64,000 bases of DNA from Herminiimonas contaminans (GTDB lineage Bacteria; Pseudomonadota; Gammaproteobacteria; Burkholderiales; Burkholderiaceae_D): NCBI RefSeq assembly GCF_015645465.1, contig NZ_JADOEL010000011.1, positions 62,001 to 126,000 on the forward strand. Direction: 5' to 3'. Below the pieces are notes generated by a model. It made no database searches, was not told the DNA's origin, and was given only the letters and a program-made list of their open reading frames with translations. The position numbers and the translations under genes are program-made. The first letter of the stretch is position 1. Each line of letters starts with the position of its first letter. This document shows, piece after piece, positions 56,184 to 63,125 of this stretch.

Positions 56184-56759
56184 GTGAAACCGAGCAGAAA
56201 CGATCCTTGCCCTTGTGGCAGCGGCAATAAATACAAGAAATGCTGCGGCAAGGTTATACAAATAGCACCAGTACGCCCCGTACCATACAGCAGCGCACGT
56301 CGCGAATGCGGCGATTGCACCGCCTGCTGTGACGGCTGGCTGAAGTCGACCATCTATGGTCACGAAATGCGTCCTGGTGTGCGTTGCCACTTTGTGAAAG
56401 ATGGCGGTTGCACCATTTATGAAACCCGCCCTGATTCGCCTTGCCGTCAGTTCATCTGTGGCTGGGTCGACGAAGGCAGTCCATTCCCGGATGAGTTCAA
56501 GCCGACCAAACTCGGTGTCATCATCGTGCAGACCACCTGGCGCGGACAACCGGCGTATCGCCTGGCCTACGGCGGACGCGATCTGGAAAAGAGTGAGCTG
56601 GAATGGATGATGAAGTTCAGCCAGCAGACCAATCGTCCTTTCTTCTACGAACAGCACGGCCAGACCTTGGGTTACGGTCCGGCGGCCTTTCTGGAAGACA
56701 TGCAAATGCGGATACAGCGCGGTATCCCCTTATTTGAGTCGCACGCTGCGGCGCGTTAA
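56184..56759 (+). CDS. SEC-C motif protein with YkgJ-type Cys cluster
   Basis: A 191-residue cytoplasmic protein. An N-terminal SEC-C zinc motif (RNDPCPCGSGNKYKKCCG) is fused to a YkgJ/CxxCxxCC domain (RRECGDCTACCDGW, PGVRCHFVKDGGCTIYETRP, DSPCRQFICGW). Both bind Zn or Fe-S centres. The start is a GTG at 56184. Function unknown. It follows czcA by 143 bp but need not be part of that operon. Confidence 0.88.
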   Translation: MKPSRNDPCPCGSGNKYKKCCGKVIQIAPVRPVPYSSARRECGDCTACCDGWLKSTIYGHEMRPGVRCHFVKDGGCTIYETRPDSPCRQFICGWVDEGSPFPDEFKPTKLGVIIVQTTWRGQPAYRLAYGGRDLEKSELEWMMKFSQQTNRPFFYEQHGQTLGYGPAAFLEDMQMRIQRGIPLFESHAAAR

Positions 56760-56781
56760 TTCCTTGTCTTTTTGTTGATAT

Positions 56782-56820
56782 AAGGCTGGATCAGTTTGAT
56801 TACTGATTCAGCCTTTGTTT
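56782..56820 (+). terminator. Rho-independent terminator
   Basis: A 14-bp stem AAGGCTGGATCAGT (56782-56795) / ACTGATTCAGCCTT (56802-56815), one G-U pair, followed by a T-tract. It lies 22 bp after the SEC-C/YkgJ gene. Confidence 0.88.
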
Positions 56821-56983
56821 TTTTGTGTCGTCGTTTTCAGTCTAAGCCACGTTGTTATGAATAAATACGGTTAACGGCTGTTGCTGTCATCGTGCCGTCA
56901 TCCTGCTTGCTTAGCATTGCGCTGTTTTTTAGATGTGTCGTGCCGACTTGTGCCGACGCCTGAGTGCAGCGAAATGCAAATGA

Positions 56984-57715
56984 GTGAACATGATTAGCGC
57001 GATACAACGAAATTTTTATAGGTTGGGACCGGCGTTTGCATATGTCCGCACAAGCCTGATCAAGGAACGCAGCAGGGCACTGATGTGTATGCTGGGCATC
57101 CTCTTGCCATTGATCTTGTTTGTCGCCTTGGCAGACACGATCAGCAATAGCAGCTGGATCGCTCTGGAACGAACCATGCTGTGGTCACTGCGGGTGGAGA
57201 CTGAATCCATGCTGAGCCAGTTTGCAGTGTGGTGCTCGATGCTGGTCACGGTGATCAGTGTCTGCATACTGTGCTATTTGCTATATCGCCAGCAATGGCG
57301 CACGGCACTGTTCTGGTTATGCTCTGTTTCCGGTGCCGCGATGATGTGCAACATCATGAAGGGTACGATACAGCGCGCCCGTCCTGAACTGTGGTTGGAT
57401 GCGCCGGATACATCGTTTGGATTTCCGAGTGGACATGCGACGCATTCGATGGCCATCGTCATCACCTTGCTGGTATTGCTGCGCTTGAGCAGCTGGCACA
57501 AGGTGGTCTTGCTGAGCGGATTTCTGTTTGCCGCGCTGGTAGGGCTGAGTCGCATGTATCTCGGTTATCACTATCCGAGCGATATTGTTGCAGGCTGGAT
57601 GGTCGCTTTATGCTGGGTAATGACATTGCGTATTATATTCAATCAAAACTACCTGACCTTGCAGGCAGGGCAGGATACGGTGCTTCATTTTTTGCACAAA
57701 AAATTTTTGCTGTAA
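56984..57715 (+). CDS. PAP2-family membrane phosphatase
   Basis: A 243-residue membrane phosphatase with six hydrophobic segments. The three acid-phosphatase motifs are KGTIQRARPE, SFGFPSGHATHSM and SRMYLGYHYPSDIVAG. It probably removes phosphate from lipid carriers such as undecaprenyl-PP or phosphatidate-like substrates. The start is a GTG at 56984 or an ATG at 56990. Confidence 0.92.
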   Translation: MNMISAIQRNFYRLGPAFAYVRTSLIKERSRALMCMLGILLPLILFVALADTISNSSWIALERTMLWSLRVETESMLSQFAVWCSMLVTVISVCILCYLLYRQQWRTALFWLCSVSGAAMMCNIMKGTIQRARPELWLDAPDTSFGFPSGHATHSMAIVITLLVLLRLSSWHKVVLLSGFLFAALVGLSRMYLGYHYPSDIVAGWMVALCWVMTLRIIFNQNYLTLQAGQDTVLHFLHKKFLL

Positions 57716-57806
57716 TTGAATTTCGCCGTGCGCTGGCGTACAGTCTGATTGTCGTACCGCACTTACTATCGTTCTCAACAGGCCATTCATCACAGAAGGA
57801 GTTGAT

Positions 57807-58424
57807 ATGAGCAACGCGTGTAAAGAAAGCAGATCGCTATTAGCTATCCACCTGATTGAAGAACAACTGAAGGTTTTACCTGTATCAATCGCAATGATCC
57901 TGCAACCAGCGAAAGCCGGTGCTGCAGACGCAGGTGGTGCACCAGTACTCATGCTGCACCGGAAGAAGAAACAGGCAAAAACAGGCTCCGCCGGAAATAT
58001 CGTGGTGGACAATGCGCAAGCGACAACCGTCCTGGATTTCCAGACTTCCAACAAGACCCTGCATGAAAGTCCTTTGGAAAAAGCGACTTATCTGCGCGTG
58101 GTGATCAGCAATGCTTTATTGTCGATAGGGATGTTCCTGAAGGAACATGATCTCGGCTCAATGCGCACGCCGGAGATTCAATTCCTCGACCATGTCATGG
58201 ACGCCATCCTGAATGCCAATACCTTCAAAATTCCGCAAGGTTACATCCCGATGGCGACCTTTGACGGACTGGTCATAGACAGCAGCCTGAACGGCAAGCC
58301 TTTGTTTGGTGATGGCGAGCAAGAGGGCTTCATGGAGTTTGGCGATGCAGTGGCACTACTGCAATGGCTGGCGCATTACCTGCACAAGGAGAGACATTTC
58401 GTCAGCGGCGGCGACGCCGGATAA
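57807..58424 (+). CDS. Hypothetical protein
   Basis: A 205-residue soluble protein preceded by AGGAG 6 nt before the ATG. It has no signal peptide or clear TM helix. A basic patch (LHRKKKQAKTG) lies near residue 50 and a helical region (SPLEKATYLRVVISNALLSI) near 92-110. I do not recognise the family. It is 91 bp after the PAP2 gene and ends in a strong terminator. Confidence 0.75.
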   Translation: MSNACKESRSLLAIHLIEEQLKVLPVSIAMILQPAKAGAADAGGAPVLMLHRKKKQAKTGSAGNIVVDNAQATTVLDFQTSNKTLHESPLEKATYLRVVISNALLSIGMFLKEHDLGSMRTPEIQFLDHVMDAILNANTFKIPQGYIPMATFDGLVIDSSLNGKPLFGDGEQEGFMEFGDAVALLQWLAHYLHKERHFVSGGDAG

Positions 58425-58850
58425 ACCTGAGCGGCTGACTGTTTGCACCCGAAACCACTCCATTTTGGAGTGGTTTTTTGTTTGAGGTGAGCAAGCGCCG
58501 ATATCGGGCGGATTTATGCCCTGCAAAAATATATGGCTATAGCTATAGCGATAGCGGACAGAGATTAATCTTTAATGTATTTGCAGCTGTTGATGGTGCC
58601 TACATGTGTAGACGACTGCAAGATTAAATTACGCCCAGACAACGGACCTGACAGCACAGCAAGGCTTTATGCTGCTTTGCAGCGTTTTTCTGTAATGTTT
58701 GCAGCTGATTTACCCGCTCGACAATGGACATGTAACAGCTGTTTAACTTCAAAATTCCGGACGATTATTCCAGAACCGTATGATCATTAAATACTTTGGA
58801 TAGGCGATCTTGCAAAATCCGTTTCATAACAACTTCAAAGGAGTGTTGAT
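58425..58850. other. 426-bp intergenic region with terminators and no clear gene
   Basis: It starts with the terminator of the preceding gene. The remainder is AT-rich, with repeated GCAGCTG/ACAGCTG words near 58583, 58701 and 58735. A small hairpin GCTGC-TTT-GCAGC followed by GTTTTT lies at 58671-58689. A 71-codon frame at 58575 has no RBS or family resemblance and is not called. Confidence 0.5.
58452..58480 (+). terminator. Rho-independent terminator
   Basis: An 11-bp stem AAACCACTCCA / TGGAGTGGTTT with a 3-nt loop followed by T6, 28 bp after the hypothetical gene. Confidence 0.9.
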
Positions 58851-59135
58851 ATGAAAAGTGTGAAATATTTGATTCAAGTCCAGGAGAAGCACGGCCTGAA
58901 AAATGATGCTGCCTTAGCCGAGAAACTGAAGATCACCCGCAGCGCGATCAGCTTGTACAAGAGTGGTCAACGCATCATGGATGAAGATACATGTCTCAAG
59001 GTTGCAGTTGCATTGAAACTGAATAATCCGCTCGAAGTATTAATGGCAGCAGGGACGGACAGGGCGAAGAAATCAGGGAAGAAATCGATCTGGTCTTACT
59101 TCACCCGCAAACAGGGTAAAGCAGTATTCCAGTAA
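58851..59135 (+). CDS. Small helix-turn-helix protein (DUF3693/XRE-like)
   Basis: A 94-residue protein with a Cro/CI-type HTH: LAEKLKITRSAISLYKSGQR, then KVAVALKLNNPLEVLMAAG. The length and layout match DUF3693 proteins, often found in phage or plasmid settings. AAAGGAG lies 8 nt before the ATG. A terminator follows. Its targets are unknown, and no phage genes adjoin it. Confidence 0.8.
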   Translation: MKSVKYLIQVQEKHGLKNDAALAEKLKITRSAISLYKSGQRIMDEDTCLKVAVALKLNNPLEVLMAAGTDRAKKSGKKSIWSYFTRKQGKAVFQ

Positions 59136-59183
59136 TGATGTGCCGCGATACGTGGCATCCGGTAGTGCTGTAACAGTAGTACA

Positions 59184-59221
59184 CGGTTGATTGCACTAGC
59201 AGGTGCAATCAACCGCTTTTT
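59184..59221. terminator. Terminator between the HTH gene and the truncated porin
   Basis: A 13-bp perfect stem CGGTTGATTGCAC / GTGCAATCAACCG with a 6-nt loop, then CTTTTTG. Confidence 0.85.
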
Positions 59222-59233
59222 GCATCTGACTTA

Positions 59234-59431
59234 CTAGAATGCGTAACCCACGCCTGCGCTAATCGTTGTATAGCGCGTCCGGCTATCCGGTTCCCAGGTA
59301 ACCGTGCCACCGACCGGATAATTGGCGCTGGCTCCGTATTTGAAGGCGGAGTAATTGATGCCCACATTTCCCCTGAATCTTTGTGTGAACGCGTAATCGG
59401 CCGACAAGCCCGCTCTATACAAGTTGGAGTT
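59234..59431 (-). pseudogene. Outer-membrane beta-barrel protein, truncated 5' by a transposon end
   Basis: Only the last 62-66 residues remain: alternating aromatic and polar strands (LYRAGLSADYAFTQRF; RTRYTTISAGVGYAF) ending in Phe, the outer-membrane sorting mark. The reading frame is cut at 59432 by the first base of the Tn3-type terminal repeat, and no start codon or signal sequence remains. The missing 5' part should lie beyond the other transposon end. Confidence 0.85.
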
Positions 59432-59469
59432 GGGGTGAAGAGGGAAAACGGAAAAAATCAGGCGCTAAG
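59432..59469. repeat. Tn3-family 38-bp terminal inverted repeat
   Basis: Exactly 38 bp: it begins GGGG, has the core GAAAACGGAAAAAATC and ends GCGCTAAG. This is the Tn21/Tn501 type of IR (GGGG...CGGAAAA...CGCTAAG). The 5 bp just outside (59427-59431, GAGTT) would be one copy of the usual target duplication. The matching end is not in the window. Confidence 0.85.
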
Positions 59470-59671
59470 ACATAATGAGGGGTCGAGGTGCAGCGGAACG
59501 GCAAACCAGGTTAAGGCCACTCCTGACTTTTTCGTTGCTTGCTGGGTTATGCAGTGGCCGCAGCCAGCCCTTGGCTACTGCTTCCAACACAGAGTAGGAA
59601 TACTGGCCAAGCATGTTGATGTGCTCATGCAGTAACGGCGGCAGCCTGGCCATGTCATCATCTCGAACATC
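59465..59671 (-). pseudogene. 3' remnant of a Tn3-family transposase (tnpA)
   Basis: About 69 residues of a Tn3-type TnpA C-terminus: DVRDDDMARLPPLLHEHINM, then LGQYSYSVLEAVAKGWLRPL. The stop codon (59465-59467) lies inside the terminal repeat, as in complete Tn3-family transposons. The upstream transposase sequence is gone; the frame runs instead into unrelated bases close to the end of the thioredoxin gene at 59707. Confidence 0.75.
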
Positions 59672-59706
59672 AGAGCTGACATAAAACAGCAGCGGTATCC
59701 CAGTGC

Positions 59707-60519
59707 TCAGCGAGAGCCGAAGAAGCTGTCGATTTTCTCGGTTAGTGTTGCGCGCGAAAGCTCACCCATATGCCGCTTGTATAGCCGGCCTTGAGCATCA
59801 TAGAACAGCGTTGTGGGGTAACCAGACGAACCAGTTCGGGCACTTACCTGCTTGGCCGGATCGAGAACGATATTTGGCATTTGTAACCCATTCGCGTCGA
59901 GGTAGCTTTGTACGGTTGCTGCTGATTCTCCTTGATTCGCAAACACGAAGTGGATTTCTGGATGGGCTAGCTGTGCAGCCTTTAATACAGGCATCTCACG
60001 TCGGCACGGCGGACACCAAGTTGCCCAAAGATTGATAATCAAGGGGCGGCCCACAAAGGCACTGAGCGGCACAGTTGTGTTGTCGAGGCGGCGTACCTCA
60101 ATTGTCGGGACAGGCACACCCACCGGCGTAAGGGCATGATTCAGCGCACTTCCTCCGAAAAAGACAAAGCAACCCGTCAAGGTTGCAGTCAGAAGCGGCC
60201 TACGTAGTGTCGTCGAGCGCCGTGACAATTCCATGCCAACCAAAACGGCCGTCGCGAAACCGGCCAGGTTGTCGAAGCCTCCATCACGAAAGTCGATGAT
60301 CGACAATGGAGCATTGGAATAAATCTCATGATGTCTTAATACGAAGATCGAGCGTCCGGCGAGGAAACCGAACACGATCATCTTCCAAAGAACGGGGCCC
60401 GGATCGACACCGCGCCTCGTGCGGAACCACGCGGCAACAGAATGGGCAAGCGTTATGCCTGCTAAGAGTAGTGCTACTTGTACAGGGACGACGAGCGGCC
60501 CAAATCGTACAGCATCCAA
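59707..60519 (-). CDS. TlpA-type thioredoxin with N-terminal Lgt-like membrane domain
   Basis: A 270-residue fusion. The N-terminal 130 residues hold several TM helices and resemble prolipoprotein diacylglyceryl transferase (GFLAGRSIFVLRHHEIYSNA, then PLSIIDFRDGG), but the catalytic HGG motif reads DNLAG. The C-terminal periplasmic domain is TlpA/ResA-like with active site WCPPC (Cys169, Cys172) and the cis-Pro loop SGYPTT. It should act as a thiol-disulfide reductase. The TTG start at 60519 has GGAG 7 nt upstream. It is the last gene of the divergent operon led by the persulfide dioxygenase. Confidence 0.88.
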   Translation of the reverse strand: MDAVRFGPLVVPVQVALLLAGITLAHSVAAWFRTRRGVDPGPVLWKMIVFGFLAGRSIFVLRHHEIYSNAPLSIIDFRDGGFDNLAGFATAVLVGMELSRRSTTLRRPLLTATLTGCFVFFGGSALNHALTPVGVPVPTIEVRRLDNTTVPLSAFVGRPLIINLWATWCPPCRREMPVLKAAQLAHPEIHFVFANQGESAATVQSYLDANGLQMPNIVLDPAKQVSARTGSSGYPTTLFYDAQGRLYKRHMGELSRATLTEKIDSFFGSR

Positions 60520-60582
60520 AAAGTGGCTCCCTGAATCGAAATTTGTGAACTTTAACTTGCAGTTCTAGTTGCGAATGAACAT

Positions 60583-61011
60583 CTATTTGGCCGTGACTTG
60601 CCTGACGAAGCTGGCGAAATCAGCGGAACCCTGAAGGTTGAACCCCATGGTTTGCGCTTCCTCGAACGTGCGTTCCGCTGTCCACCCATTCTGCTTTGCA
60701 CGACTAAGCGCGAGCAGCAACGCGGCCCTCGTGCCAGTGGCGCAATGCAGTAAATGCGGCCCTTGTGTTCTCTGCATTACTTGACTTAACTCGTCAATCT
60801 GCTGCTCTGACAGGGCTGTCTTGTTGACTGGTACATTGAAGTAATCCAGTCCACTGTTCCTGACCAACTCGGCGTTCGAGGTGGCCGTTTCCCCAGGCGT
60901 ACGCATGTCAATTACGGTGTGAATGCCTTGCTGCTTCGCCTCCACCAAATCCTGCCCCGAAGGCTGGGGACCGATGAACAGGCCATCCCCTATTTGCTTG
61001 AAGTTTGTCAT
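60583..61011 (-). CDS. DUF442 (TIGR01244) phosphatase/sulfurtransferase-like protein
   Basis: A 142-residue protein with the fold of dual-specificity phosphatases and rhodanese-like enzymes. The active loop is HCATGTR (His89, Cys90, Arg95), Cys-X4-Arg, closer to rhodanese spacing than to PTP (Cys-X5-Arg). In Blh (BigR-operon) proteins this domain is fused to the persulfide dioxygenase; here the two are separate, neighbouring genes. The start at 61011 follows GGAG by 8 nt. Confidence 0.9.
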   Translation of the reverse strand: MTNFKQIGDGLFIGPQPSGQDLVEAKQQGIHTVIDMRTPGETATSNAELVRNSGLDYFNVPVNKTALSEQQIDELSQVMQRTQGPHLLHCATGTRAALLLALSRAKQNGWTAERTFEEAQTMGFNLQGSADFASFVRQVTAK

Positions 61012-61039
61012 TTCAATTTCTCCGTTGGTTAGCGGCACG

Positions 61040-61789
61040 TCAGCCCTGCGGGCTCTGGGTCATCTGGCGGCAATAGCTGGCCAAGTTCTCTGGCAGGTCT
61101 GGGGGACAGACGCCACATTGCTTATTCCCCGGGACAGCGTAGTCAATGAACTTAGGGTATGGAAGGTTCAGCTTGGCCATGATGTCCCTGAACTCTTCGA
61201 GCGTCTTTTCCCCGCCCAGGCGGGGATTACGCTTCTTTTCCTGCGCGATCGAGGAGACAAAACGCTGCTGGTAGTCGTGCGCCGGGTAGACCAAGGTTTC
61301 GTCGGGCAAAGCAAACAGCTTCTCTCGCACGCTTTTGTAGAGCGCATCGGCATCACCGTTTTGAAAGTCAGTCCTGCCACACCCCTCGATAAGTAAGGCG
61401 TCGCCTGTGAATACGCGGTCATTTAAAAGATAGGCAAAGTGCCCGTCGGTATGGCCGGGGGTATGCAGGGGCTGCAAAGTAATACCCCCGACCTGAAATG
61501 GCCTGCCTTCTTCGATGCCGACATCGGCACATGACAACTGATCGTAGGCAGGCGCGGCAATCTTGCTACCCACGGCACGCTTCATTTCCAAAGCTGCGGT
61601 GATGTGGTCGGCATGGATATGGGTATCGACCGTGTAAGCCAAGGTCAGACCTAACCTGTGCACCTCGGCCAGATCCCGATCCATGGTCGCAATCACGGGA
61701 TCGATGAGGACTGCCTGTCCCGTGTCCTCGTCCCCCAGCAGATAGGTATAAGTGCTCGACAGGGGTTCGTACAGTTGTCTAAAAATCAT
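61040..61789 (-). CDS. Persulfide dioxygenase (ETHE1/Blh-like MBL-fold hydrolase)
   Basis: A 249-residue metallo-beta-lactamase-fold protein. The metal motif THIHADH (His57, His59, Asp61, His62), His113 (TPGHTDGH), Asp130 (TGDALL) and His171 (PAHDY) give the ETHE1 single-iron site His57/His113/Asp130. It oxidises glutathione persulfide to sulfite. It is the first gene of the operon divergent from bigR. Confidence 0.93.
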   Translation of the reverse strand: MIFRQLYEPLSSTYTYLLGDEDTGQAVLIDPVIATMDRDLAEVHRLGLTLAYTVDTHIHADHITAALEMKRAVGSKIAAPAYDQLSCADVGIEEGRPFQVGGITLQPLHTPGHTDGHFAYLLNDRVFTGDALLIEGCGRTDFQNGDADALYKSVREKLFALPDETLVYPAHDYQQRFVSSIAQEKKRNPRLGGEKTLEEFRDIMAKLNLPYPKFIDYAVPGNKQCGVCPPDLPENLASYCRQMTQSPQG

Positions 61790-61855
61790 GGGCGCTCCTT
61801 AATAGTCGTCGTGATCAGAGTTCGACACATGGATCATCGTCTCTACGTTTAATAT

Positions 61856-61873
61856 ATTATGTTATGGTATAAT
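61856..61873. promoter_or_regulatory. Candidate BigR operator and divergent promoters
   Basis: ATTAT (61856-61860) and ATAAT (61869-61873) form an AT-rich inverted pair with an 8-bp spacer. It overlaps TATAAT (61868-61873), a -10 element for bigR. The site lies in the 118-bp gap between the divergent starts and resembles the AT-rich BigR sites known from other bacteria. Confidence 0.5.
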
Positions 61874-61907
61874 GTTCGTGTAAAGTGTTACTTTTAAACG
61901 GATCTAC

Positions 61908-62222
61908 GTGGCCATGCCAAAGCAAATTGATTTAGTGAAACTGCATGCCGCAGCTGGGGAGGCTAGCAAGCTTCTGAAGGTACTGTCCAACCCCGACCGT
62001 ATGCTCTTGCTATGCCAGATGACGCAGGGCGAGTTCTCGGTCAAAGAGCTGGAAACCATCACTGGGATCTTGCAGCCTACGCTTTCACAGCAGCTGACCG
62101 TGCTCCGCGAAGAGCGACTAGTGAATACGCGCCGTGAGGGCAAGCAGATCTTCTACAGCATCTCCAGTAGTGAGGCACTGGCAGTGCTACAGGTGTTGTA
62201 CCAACTTTACTGCCCAACGTAA
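61908..62222 (+). CDS. bigR: ArsR-family persulfide sensor, BigR/SqrR type
   Basis: A 104-residue ArsR/SmtB repressor. Winged helix: LLKVLSNPDRMLLLCQMTQG, then ILQPTLSQQLTVLREERLVN. Two cysteines, Cys36 in alpha-2 and Cys102 near the C-terminus (YQLYCPT), occupy the positions of the BigR/SqrR sensor pair, which form a disulfide or tetrasulfide upon persulfide exposure. There is no metal motif. The start is GTG 61908 or ATG 61914. It probably controls both its own operon and the divergent dioxygenase operon. Confidence 0.9.
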   Translation: MAMPKQIDLVKLHAAAGEASKLLKVLSNPDRMLLLCQMTQGEFSVKELETITGILQPTLSQQLTVLREERLVNTRREGKQIFYSISSSEALAVLQVLYQLYCPT

Positions 62223-62234
62223 TAGGAGGCTGTA

Positions 62235-62666
62235 ATGATGATTGACTGGAACAATTTCACGCCCTGGACGTCGCTGGCGGGTGGGCTGATGATCGGAATA
62301 GCCACGGCACTGTTCTTGGTATTTAACGGAAGAATTGCGGGCATCAGTGGCATCGTGGGTGGCCTGTTAACGCCCGCAAGGGGCGATATCGCCTGGCGTC
62401 TTGCGTTCGTGGGCGGCCTAGTGCTTTCTCCTCTCGTGTTTTCAAGCATCGCTCCCCTGCCCCAAGTGCACATCGAGGCCGGTTACCCGGTCTTGATCCT
62501 GGCCGGACTGCTGGTAGGGATCGGTACCCGTTACGGTTCGGGCTGCACTAGCGGACATGGCGTGTGCGGGCTGTCGCGTCGCTCCCCGCGTTCGATGGTG
62601 GCTACCGTAGCCTTTATGTCCGCCGGATTCGTGACCGTCTACGTTGTTCGCCATCTTGTCGGCTAA
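62235..62666 (+). CDS. YeeE/YedE family transporter, half-size (PmpA-like)
   Basis: A 143-residue membrane protein with about four TM helices and the YeeE motif [16 protein letters not shown] (Cys104, Cys111), whose cysteines line the thiosulfate path in YeeE. It is one of two half-size proteins that together match full YeeE. AGGAGG lies about 6 nt before the ATG, 12 bp after bigR. Confidence 0.93.
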   Translation: MMIDWNNFTPWTSLAGGLMIGIATALFLVFNGRIAGISGIVGGLLTPARGDIAWRLAFVGGLVLSPLVFSSIAPLPQVHIEAGYPVLILAGLLVGIGTRYGSGCTSGHGVCGLSRRSPRSMVATVAFMSAGFVTVYVVRHLVG

Positions 62667-62676
62667 GGGAGCAAAA

Positions 62677-63114
62677 ATGAAAATCTTCATGTCGCTGTTG
62701 GTCGGCCTGTTGTTCGGCTTGGGGCTTATTTTGTCCGGCATGAGCGACCCCGCGAAGGTGCTCGGCTTTTTGGACCTGGCCGGAAACTGGGACCCGTCGC
62801 TTGCGTTCGTGATGGGCGGCGCTGTAGTCGTCGGCGCGCTGGTGTTTCCGTTCGCGGCCAAACGTCCGAGATCGATCCTGGGCGACGCCATGCGCTTGCC
62901 GACGGCTACGCAAATTGACCGCCGTCTCGTGCTCGGCGGACTCGCGTTCGGCGTCGGCTGGGGCCTGGCCGGCTATTGTCCCGGTCCTGCGCTCGCATCG
63001 CTCGCACAAGGCGGCGCCAAACCCTTGCTGTTCTTCATCGCCATGCTGGTCGGAATGGCGTTGTTTGAACTGCTCGAACGAGCAAAAGCCAAAGCCGCAT
63101 CACCGGCCGCGTAA
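62677..63114 (+). CDS. YeeE/YedE family transporter, second half (PmpB-like, DUF6691)
   Basis: A 145-residue membrane protein with four TM helices and the matching YeeE motif GLAGYCPGPALASL (Cys101). It pairs with the previous protein; together they should move thiosulfate or another sulfur species. It lies 10 bp after its partner with GGGAG 6 nt before the ATG. Confidence 0.93.
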   Translation: MKIFMSLLVGLLFGLGLILSGMSDPAKVLGFLDLAGNWDPSLAFVMGGAVVVGALVFPFAAKRPRSILGDAMRLPTATQIDRRLVLGGLAFGVGWGLAGYCPGPALASLAQGGAKPLLFFIAMLVGMALFELLERAKAKAASPAA

Positions 63115-63125
63115 CCGGGGCTGTG

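Noticed and set aside
58575-58790. A 71-codon plus-strand ORF
   Set aside because: No ribosome site and no recognisable pattern; lies in an AT-rich intergenic region.
58851-59135. The HTH protein as part of a prophage
   Set aside because: DUF3693-like proteins can be phage-borne, but no other phage genes or attachment sites are visible nearby.
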